Assembly: GCA_900316005.1 (NCBI GenBank) | Contig: ONBH01000005.1 | Location: 16,692 to 80,691, forward strand | Direction: 5' to 3' | Length of the DNA: 64,000 nucleotides | Source of the DNA: an uncultured Bacteroidales bacterium | GTDB taxonomy: Bacteria > Bacteroidota > Bacteroidia > Bacteroidales > Paludibacteraceae | Shown here: piece by piece, positions 58,140 through 64,000 of the stretch | Layout: every line of letters starts with the position of its first letter | Numbering within the stretch: the stretch's first letter is position 1 | The notes under the pieces: model-generated | Told to the model about the DNA's origin: nothing | Seen by the model: the letters and a program-made list of their open reading frames with translations, nothing else | The model's database searches: none | Position numbers and translations under genes: made by a program

Positions 58140-59110
58140 ATCATCCGACAGATCGTATAGAATATATAGATTTTGCAGCCGGTGTGATGATAGTCTGGCT
58201 ACTATGCTATCACGCACTATGGCCGATGTTCGAAACACGTGTATTGCAAGTTATTCCGTGGTTCTTTTTCTTCATGCCATGGTTTTTCTATAAGTCTGGG
58301 TATTTCTTCTCGCCAAAACCATTAAGAACAGCAATCAAAAAGGATGCAAGAAAGTTGTTGAGGCAATATGTAATTTGGTCAATTATCGGATATATATGTT
58401 ATTTTTTACAACTTTATTTTTATGACCATCTGACTTTTAGAACGCTATTATATCGGTCTCTAAAATCTTTATTCCTTATTGGTGCCGTACCTATTAACCT
58501 ATCTCTTTGGTTTTTGCCCATTCTCTTTGTGGTGCATTTTCTGGTTACTGTGCTATGCAGGAAGTTTGATCTCATATGGATTGGTCTCACGTGTTTGTTA
58601 CTCTCTATAGCAATTCATTATATTCCATACGTCAATACGATACGACCCATATATGCTACAGCATGGGGATTGTTTTTCTTTTGTGGGGGCGCCTATTTGA
58701 GAAAATATGAACAAAATAAATGGGTGATTGGTGTAGCGACCATAGTATTACTGATAGCATATATCTTCACAAAAACACCGATAACATACGATTGCTCGCA
58801 TGAGATAGCATGGTATGAATATGTATATTGGTATCCGGCAAGCATTGCAGGGTGTGTTGTGCTCAATAATATTTGTAGATGGTTTACAAAATTGCCATCG
58901 TTCCTATTCAAATGGGTTGGGCGACATGCTATGCTGTTTTTCGTTATGCAAGGTATTATTTATGTGGTAGTACATGACTGGTTGTACCATATACATCCGG
59001 AATGGTATGCTACATGGCAGGGGCTCGTATTGGTAGGAATCGCCTATGTGGTATTAATTGTACCGACATGTCTGATAGTAGATAGGATAAAAAATGTTAA
59101 GAAATCATGA
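58136..59110 (+). CDS. Acyltransferase-3 family membrane O-acyltransferase
   Basis: This 324-residue polytopic protein has about ten hydrophobic helices. Near the start RIEYIDFAAGVMIVWLLCYH contains the conserved R-x10-H-like arrangement of the acyltransferase-3 (OatA/WecH-like) family, and the FMPWFFYKSGYFF segment follows. It probably transfers acetyl groups to the growing or finished glycan at the inner membrane. It overlaps its neighbours by four bases at each end. Confidence 0.85.
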   Translation: MNHPTDRIEYIDFAAGVMIVWLLCYHALWPMFETRVLQVIPWFFFFMPWFFYKSGYFFSPKPLRTAIKKDARKLLRQYVIWSIIGYICYFLQLYFYDHLTFRTLLYRSLKSLFLIGAVPINLSLWFLPILFVVHFLVTVLCRKFDLIWIGLTCLLLSIAIHYIPYVNTIRPIYATAWGLFFFCGGAYLRKYEQNKWVIGVATIVLLIAYIFTKTPITYDCSHEIAWYEYVYWYPASIAGCVVLNNICRWFTKLPSFLFKWVGRHAMLFFVMQGIIYVVVHDWLYHIHPEWYATWQGLVLVGIAYVVLIVPTCLIVDRIKNVKKS

Positions 59111-60138
59111 ATACGTCATTAGATATACCAAAACCGTTATTATCCGTCATAATCCCGTGCTATAATTGTGCACCGGTGATAACGCGTTGTTTAGATAGTA
59201 TAGACTACAAGGATTGCGAGATTATAGTGGTTAATGACGGGAGTACAGACGCCACAAAGGAAGTTGTAGAAAAATATGCTTCTGTGCGTCGGAATGTGCG
59301 AATAATAACCAAATCGCAGGGAGGGGTGTCTTCGGCTCGTAATGAAGGCATCAGACATGCTTCCGGGAAGTATATTTCGTATATTGATGCCGATGATTAT
59401 ATTGTAAGCGGAGGATTGGAGAGAATAGTGCAAATAGCCGAACAATACGATGCCGATGTGGTGAAATTTAAATGGCGAACCGTAACGGATAATGATGAAA
59501 TTGATAAGGCCAGTGTGGTGGAATATCCGATTCAGACTGAGCAAACGACTGCCAGAGATGTGTTGAAGAGACATGACATTTCAGATTTTATAGTATGGGA
59601 TGGGGTTTATCGTCGTTCAGTGATTATTGATAACGGTATAGCATTCAAGGAGGATTTGCAGTTGCATGAAGACGATGTGTTTATGGGAATGCTATATTGT
59701 CATGCGGACAAAGTGATCGCTACAGATTTGCCGCTTTATAGATATGTGGCGGCATCTAATTATAGTTCCACGCATCGTCAGACCATAGATAAACAGAGGA
59801 AATTGATTATGAGTGGATTAAAAGCTGTTGGCTATCGAAAGGATTATGTGGGGAAATATTACCCTCAAGTTCTTCCTATGGAACGGTTAAAGTACATGCG
59901 ATGGGTGTGTTTGTTACGAGAAGCAATACGAGCAGAGATGAATTATAAAGAGTATGTACATCTCTTGAGAAGCTTTCAAAAGAAAGGAGTATATCCGCTA
60001 GATTATCATTGGATAGAAATAGCGGGATGGGATAAATGGTCAAGGCCTTGGATAAAACGGCTTATCCAAACTTTTATGGTTAATCATCTTTACATTGGTT
60101 GGCCTCTGGCAAAGATTTATTATAAGTATCGTATATAA
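59107..60138 (+). CDS. GT2-family glycosyltransferase
   Basis: This 343-residue protein has LLSVIIPCYNCAPVITRCLD, IIVVNDGSTDATKEVVEKYA, KSQGGVSSARNEGIRHASG and the metal motif YISYIDADDYIVSGG (about residues 93-107). It is followed immediately by the MBOAT gene with no spacer. The specificity is unknown. Confidence 0.92.
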   Translation: MNTSLDIPKPLLSVIIPCYNCAPVITRCLDSIDYKDCEIIVVNDGSTDATKEVVEKYASVRRNVRIITKSQGGVSSARNEGIRHASGKYISYIDADDYIVSGGLERIVQIAEQYDADVVKFKWRTVTDNDEIDKASVVEYPIQTEQTTARDVLKRHDISDFIVWDGVYRRSVIIDNGIAFKEDLQLHEDDVFMGMLYCHADKVIATDLPLYRYVAASNYSSTHRQTIDKQRKLIMSGLKAVGYRKDYVGKYYPQVLPMERLKYMRWVCLLREAIRAEMNYKEYVHLLRSFQKKGVYPLDYHWIEIAGWDKWSRPWIKRLIQTFMVNHLYIGWPLAKIYYKYRI

Positions 60139-61602
60139 ATGTTGTTTAATTCAATAGAATTTGCGATATTCTTGCCGATAGTATTTATTATCTACTGGCT
60201 GTTGAGCAAGAATTTGAAGCTGCAGAATATCTTTGTAGTTCTTGCTTCGTATGTCTTCTATGCGTGGTGGGACTATAGGTTTCTACTTCTATTATTTGGC
60301 ATGAGTTTCCTGTCTTGGGGATCCGGATGGCTCATTACACATCACACATTACACATTACACATAAAGGATTGCCAAAATTATGGCTAACAGTCAATATTA
60401 TTCTTAATTTGAGCATTTTGGCAATCTTTAAGTACTACAATTTCTTCGTAAGCAGTTTTGCAGACCTATTTGGTTTGCAGAACTCGATTCATTCGCTAAA
60501 GATTGTGCTACCTTTAGGTATCTCGTTCTTTACGTTCCAAGCTATATCCTATGTAGTCGATGTCTATAAGCGGAAGATTGACCCGACGAATCTCATAGAT
60601 TGCCTCTTCTATATCGGTTTCTTCCCGAAGTTGTTAGCTGGACCGATAGAGCGACCGACCAATCTTATCCCGCAGATACAAAAGAATCGTGTATTTGAGT
60701 ATAACTTGGCTGTGGATGGTTGCCGGCAGATGCTATGGGGATTATTCAAGAAGGTAGTGATCGCGGATAACTGTGCGCTGTATGTTAATCAGGTGTATGG
60801 CGATTATACCCATCAGTCGGGTAGTACGCTGTTGCTATCAGCGATTCTCTATACGATACAGATCTATGGCGACTTCTCTGGCTATAGCGATATGGCGATT
60901 GGTTCGGCGAAGTTGCTCGGTTTCCGCTTCCGGGATAACTTCCTCTTTCCGTATTTTAGCCGGAACATGAACGAGTTTTGGCATCGTTGGCATATCAGCC
61001 TTAATACATGGTTTGTTGATTATGTCTATATTCCTCTCGGAGGTAGCCGAAACGGCAAATGGCATACTATCCGCAATATTATGATAGTGTTCTTGTTGTC
61101 GGGATTGTGGCACGGTGCTGATTGGTCATTCGTTGCTTGGGGTGCGTATCATGGGTTGCTGTTGGTACTGCTGATTTTGTTGAACAGGAATACAAAGTAC
61201 GAGCATGTAGTGGCATATGATAGAGCATTACCATCTTTCAAAGAAGTAGGACAGATGCTGCTGGTCTTTGCTTTAGCTACCTTCGGATGGATGATGTTCC
61301 GTGCGGATAACATGTCGCAGTTCGTGGATTATATAGGTGGAATGTGGCAGTGGGGAACGTTGCGTGCCAGTTATCGGTTCTTTATGCCGAACCAGGACAT
61401 AGTTTATCCGGTTAATGTGTTTATTTTGGTTATATTATGTGTGGAATGGATATGGCGAAACAAAAGTTTTGCCTTATCCGATATTCAATCTATACCGGCA
61501 TTCAGGAATCGTTATGTCCGTATAGTACTCTATGCCTTCTTGCTATTGCTAACTTTTATGTTCAGAGGCGGGGCGGTTGATTTTATCTATTTCCAATTTT
61601 AG
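60139..61602 (+). CDS. MBOAT-family O-acyltransferase (AlgI-like) with repeat-derived insert
   Basis: This 487-residue polytopic protein begins MLFNSIEFAIFLPIVFIIYW. It contains the family motifs FFPKLLAGPIERPTNLIPQI, RNMNEFWHRWHISLNTWFVD and LSGLWHGADWSFVAWGAYHG (catalytic His). MBOAT proteins pass acetyl groups across the inner membrane to a periplasmic partner. Residues about 66-76 (ITHHTLHITHK) are encoded by an iterated ACACATTAC-like word (60334-60366), the same word that fills spacers elsewhere, inserted in frame into a loop. The SGNH partner gene follows two bases later. Confidence 0.93.
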   Translation: MLFNSIEFAIFLPIVFIIYWLLSKNLKLQNIFVVLASYVFYAWWDYRFLLLLFGMSFLSWGSGWLITHHTLHITHKGLPKLWLTVNIILNLSILAIFKYYNFFVSSFADLFGLQNSIHSLKIVLPLGISFFTFQAISYVVDVYKRKIDPTNLIDCLFYIGFFPKLLAGPIERPTNLIPQIQKNRVFEYNLAVDGCRQMLWGLFKKVVIADNCALYVNQVYGDYTHQSGSTLLLSAILYTIQIYGDFSGYSDMAIGSAKLLGFRFRDNFLFPYFSRNMNEFWHRWHISLNTWFVDYVYIPLGGSRNGKWHTIRNIMIVFLLSGLWHGADWSFVAWGAYHGLLLVLLILLNRNTKYEHVVAYDRALPSFKEVGQMLLVFALATFGWMMFRADNMSQFVDYIGGMWQWGTLRASYRFFMPNQDIVYPVNVFILVILCVEWIWRNKSFALSDIQSIPAFRNRYVRIVLYAFLLLLTFMFRGGAVDFIYFQF

Positions 61603-61604
61603 GC

Positions 61605-62504
61605 ATGAAGAGATTTATAGTGAACATAGGACTTGGGGTAGTAGCCTTTATGGTGATGTGGTTCATTGCGGAATACACAATGTATCATGCAGACATCTGC
61701 AATAAATATTCCTACAAGTATAATTACGTCAAAGGCAATCCGGCTATCAAGACGCTTCTAATCGGTCATTCTCATTTTGAGAATAGCATCAACCCCTATA
61801 TGATGGGCGATAGCGTGTTTGACTTTGCAATTAGTGGCAGACGGTGGATCTATTGGGATATGAAATTAGCGGAGCAGTTGTTTCCTACAATGCCTAATTT
61901 AAAAACGGTTATTTTTCCATTAGGGTATAGAATGCCCTATGAATCACCGCATTATATTGAGCATTCGGTTTTTGGGATGGATTATAACCTATATATGTAT
62001 TCCCGCTATATGCATTGTCCGTATGATGTTTTTCCGGATAATATCAAATACCAATCCGCATTGTTAAGCAATAGGATGGGCGTTAAGTATTGGCAAAGCA
62101 TAGAGGTGGATTCTTTAGGGTACGAAAAAGTAGAAGGGATGAGAGATCTATGGGATGAAGATTTTCCTATTAATTTTTATGAAGGAGAAATCGCGGCAAA
62201 ATGTTATCAGGAATTTATAGAGTATTTTATTCAATTAGCAAAGGTATGCTACGATAATGATATCCGATTCGTAGTAATAACTTGTCCTTGTGCGGATTTG
62301 TATTTAGCTAAAATACGAGAGCAGGGTATAAAGCAACTATATGATTTAATAGATAGTGTGGCTGCGCATTATCCGATAGAGTATTATAACTACATGGACG
62401 ATGCGGAGTTTAGAGCAGATTCATTGTATTTTAATTGTTCGCATCTAAATTCAAGTGGTGCGGATAAGTTTGCTATACGTGTAAAGAATGATTTAAAACT
62501 TTAG
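61605..62504 (+). CDS. SGNH-hydrolase-like partner of the MBOAT protein
   Basis: This 299-residue protein has an N-terminal signal anchor (about residues 5-25). Block I-like TLLIGHSHFENSINPYM (about residues 50-66) and a C-terminal FNCSHLNSSGADKFAI, where an H-x-N-x2-G pattern stands in for the block V His, are also present. Such AlgJ/DltD-like proteins act with MBOAT transporters to acetylate glycans in the periplasm. Immediate adjacency to the MBOAT gene supports this role. A typical catalytic GDS serine is replaced by GHS, so activity needs confirmation. Confidence 0.78.
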   Translation: MKRFIVNIGLGVVAFMVMWFIAEYTMYHADICNKYSYKYNYVKGNPAIKTLLIGHSHFENSINPYMMGDSVFDFAISGRRWIYWDMKLAEQLFPTMPNLKTVIFPLGYRMPYESPHYIEHSVFGMDYNLYMYSRYMHCPYDVFPDNIKYQSALLSNRMGVKYWQSIEVDSLGYEKVEGMRDLWDEDFPINFYEGEIAAKCYQEFIEYFIQLAKVCYDNDIRFVVITCPCADLYLAKIREQGIKQLYDLIDSVAAHYPIEYYNYMDDAEFRADSLYFNCSHLNSSGADKFAIRVKNDLKL

Positions 62505-62515
62505 CTCCAGTTGTT

Positions 62516-63247
62516 ATGATTCCGAAAATTTTACACTACGTTTGGATGGGAGGTAATCCGCTAACACCCCTCGCTGAGCAATGTCTCGCATTCTGGCAGG
62601 AGCACATGCCTGATTGGAAGATTAGGCAATGGAATGAATCGAACTTCGACATTGCAGCAGCTCCGCAGTATGTCCGTCAAGCATACGAGGCACGTAAGTT
62701 CGCCTTCGTCTCTGACTATGTTCGCTTATGGGCATTGGAACAGTACGGCGGTGTGTATGTGGATACCGATGTCAAGGTGCTTAAATCATACGAGCCACTA
62801 CTCATTGATACCGCTTTCATCGGATTCGAAGAGTCGAAAGCCCATCTCCCCGGTACATGCGTCATGGGTTGCGAACCGCATTGTCAATGGGTGCGTGATA
62901 TGCTGGCGTTGTATGATGGAATAGAATTTATTAAACCGGATGGCTCACTTGATATGACAACCAATGTGGATAGGATGGGGAAGGTAATGATTAAGGAATT
63001 ATCGAGTGATCGATATTGGAAGCAGAATCAGTATATTGAGAAATGGGGACTCCGCATCTATACCCATGACTATTTCTCACCTATCACCTCTACTCGCGTC
63101 ATGCGTAAAACAAAGAATACGTACTCCATTCATTATTTCGCAGAGAGTTGGCGTGATGGCAAACCTGCCCCCGGTTGGCGCAACTGGACAATCACGCGTG
63201 AGATTATTAATGTCTTAGTCCAACTCAAACGGAGTTTGTTAGGATAA
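62516..63247 (+). CDS. GT32-type capsular polysaccharide glycosyltransferase
   Basis: This 243-residue protein has the family opening IPKILHYVWMGGNPLTPLAE, the donor-binding FAFVSDYVRLWALEQYGGVY and the DxD motif YVDTDVKVLKSYEPLL (about residues 81-96), followed by HLPGTCVMGCEP. These mark the Gly-transf-Sug/GT32 group common in bacterial capsule loci. It is the last glycosyltransferase in the window and ends at a repeat-filled spacer. Confidence 0.9.
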   Translation: MIPKILHYVWMGGNPLTPLAEQCLAFWQEHMPDWKIRQWNESNFDIAAAPQYVRQAYEARKFAFVSDYVRLWALEQYGGVYVDTDVKVLKSYEPLLIDTAFIGFEESKAHLPGTCVMGCEPHCQWVRDMLALYDGIEFIKPDGSLDMTTNVDRMGKVMIKELSSDRYWKQNQYIEKWGLRIYTHDYFSPITSTRVMRKTKNTYSIHYFAESWRDGKPAPGWRNWTITREIINVLVQLKRSLLG

Positions 63248-63345
63248 CAAATTGTATAAATGTATAGAGGTATAAATGTATAGATGTATGAATGTATAAA
63301 TGTATAGAGGTATAAATGTATAGATGTATAAATATATGAATGTAT
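63248..63345. repeat. GTATAGAGGTATAAATGTATAGATG iterated spacer
   Basis: About ten imperfect GTATARATGTATAG words fill the whole gap, with the last giving the ATG of the four-helix-bundle gene. It has a strong period near 9-10 bases. Confidence 0.9.
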
Positions 63346-63706
63346 GAATGAAAAACAGAGACTAATACAGGAGAAGTGTATAGATTTTGCGGTAAGGGCA
63401 GATAAACTCCGGAAGTTCCTTAATAATGAAAAGAAAGAGTTCAACAAAGCAGATCAGGTTGATCGTAGTGCAAGTGCAATAGGTGCATTGTACAGCGAGG
63501 CAATTCATGCAGAAAGCGAAGCTGATTATATACACAAATTAGGCATCGCGCAGAAAGAGGCGCACGAAACTATATATTGGCTCAAAGTCATATATCGATG
63601 TGACTATATAGATGCAAATCTATATGAGAGTTTATTTGCCGATGCGGAAGAACTTTATCGCGTGATAACGGCAATTATTGTCTCTCTTAAGAAAAGAGGA
63701 CAATAA
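63344..63706 (+). CDS. Four-helix-bundle protein (second copy)
   Basis: This 120-residue, all-helical protein contains IDFAVRADKLRKFLNNEK, QVDRSASAIGALYSEAIHAE and AQKEAHETIYWLKVIYRCDY, which fit the four-helix-bundle family also represented at 28441-28836. The two copies are divergent (YDAN-like versus TQSD-like helix 4). The function is unknown. It is bordered by iterated-word spacers on both sides and followed by a terminator, so it closes the plus-strand locus. Confidence 0.85.
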   Translation: MNEKQRLIQEKCIDFAVRADKLRKFLNNEKKEFNKADQVDRSASAIGALYSEAIHAESEADYIHKLGIAQKEAHETIYWLKVIYRCDYIDANLYESLFADAEELYRVITAIIVSLKKRGQ

Positions 63707-63748
63707 ATGTATATTGTTTGATGTCTCAATGTATGACATAAAAACCAC

Positions 63749-63786
63749 AAAAGGCACAGACGAACTTAATCGCCTGTGCCTTTTTT
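63749..63786 (+). terminator. Rho-independent terminator closing the polysaccharide locus
   Basis: AAGGCACAG and CTGTGCCTT form a 9-bp stem around a partially paired loop, followed by TTTTTT. It is 43 bases past the last gene of the locus. Confidence 0.85.
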
Positions 63787-63789
63787 ATA

Positions 63790-63905
63790 CATGATACATC
63801 ATACATAATACATCATACATAATACATAATACATCATACATAATACATCATACATAATACATCATACATAATACATCATACATAATACATCATACATCAT
63901 ACGTA
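63790..63905. repeat. ACATCATACATAATACAT microsatellite-like array
   Basis: About ten imperfect copies of CATAATACATCATA fill this stretch, with an alternating 9-base unit (ACATCATAC / ATAATACAT). There are no spacers of the CRISPR kind. Confidence 0.92.
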
Positions 63906-63938
63906 AGCATCCATTAAAGTACAGGTATATACAAAAAG

Positions 63939-63970
63939 TTAGGGCTGCAACGTTGATGTTGCAGCCCTAA
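63939..63970 (-). terminator. Strong hairpin, terminator of a minus-strand gene beyond the right edge
   Basis: TTAGGGCTGCAAC and its exact complement flank a 6-base loop. On the minus strand the hairpin is followed by CTTTTTGTATATAC, a T-rich tail, so it would end a gene entering from the right. Confidence 0.75.
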
Positions 63971-64000
63971 TGATATAGTTGGAGTAGTGGATTATTGATT

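Noticed and set aside
19872..63706. Integrative element with integrase and attachment sites
   Set aside because: I found no integrase, transposase, relaxase or tRNA-adjacent direct repeat in the locus; cassette exchange by homologous recombination is more likely.
63790..63905. Possible CRISPR array
   Set aside because: The units are contiguous 9-14 base words without unique spacers; this is a simple imperfect tandem repeat.

Overview
The window looks like a chromosomal segment of an uncultured member of the Bacteroidota, most likely order Bacteroidales. The evidence is the lineage-type promoters (TTTG, 20 bases, TAnnTTTG), weak ribosome binding sites, a PorE-like type IX secretion lipoprotein, a TonB-dependent receptor, DUF3078, DUF4491 and bactofilin genes, and a folA/thyA/yidC cluster. 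No genus can be assigned from the sequence alone.

Region 1 (1-12.1 kb, mostly minus strand) is core genome: the 5' part of tex, tRNA-Pro(TGG), an M20 dipeptidase, a Rossmann/DUF2520 protein, yidC, folA, thyA, porE, a DUF3078 outer-membrane protein, a DUF1015 protein and a bactofilin. Region 2 (12.5-19.5 kb) holds a large secreted repeat protein, a short YdeI-like protein, a prolyl-tRNA deacylase, then DUF4491, a lipoprotein and a TonB-dependent receptor beside an unusual winged-helix regulator whose leader carries a 38-base direct repeat.

Region 3 (19.7-63.7 kb, all plus strand) is a large surface-polysaccharide locus. It has a Wzt-type ABC ATPase (no Wzm permease visible), deoxy- and amino-sugar genes (NDP-hexose 2,3-dehydratase, Gfo/Idh/MocA oxidoreductase, three DegT/WecE-type aminotransferases, formyltransferase, GNATs), twelve glycosyltransferases (GT2, GT4, GT10 and GT32 types), asparagine synthase, an SDR, three hexapeptide acyltransferases, an acyltransferase-3 protein and an MBOAT/SGNH pair. 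Together these would make, decorate (acetyl, formyl, fucose-like) and export a complex glycan.

Non-glycan cassettes that look like candidate defence or conflict modules sit inside this locus: (a) zinc-ribbon + Cas2-like + DUF3696-type ATPase + unknown (20.8-23.6 kb), followed by a GxxExxY protein; (b) a frameshifted multi-TM protein + ComEC-like metallo-beta-lactamase (30.1-31.9 kb); (c) DUF262 + DUF3696-type ATPase + unknown, then a small unknown and a 625-residue TM-anchored PIN-like protein (35.1-40.6 kb). Modules a and c and one glycosyltransferase share a promoter class with the inverted repeat CATATAC-N4-GTATATG over the -33 box.

Other structure: spacers across the window are filled with short, imperfectly iterated words, often with tiny perfect hairpins, and similar word iterations occur in frame inside several genes. 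Two poly-G tracts (G10 and G7) lie in the glycan locus; the G7 tract puts the start of the formyltransferase out of frame, suggesting phase variation.
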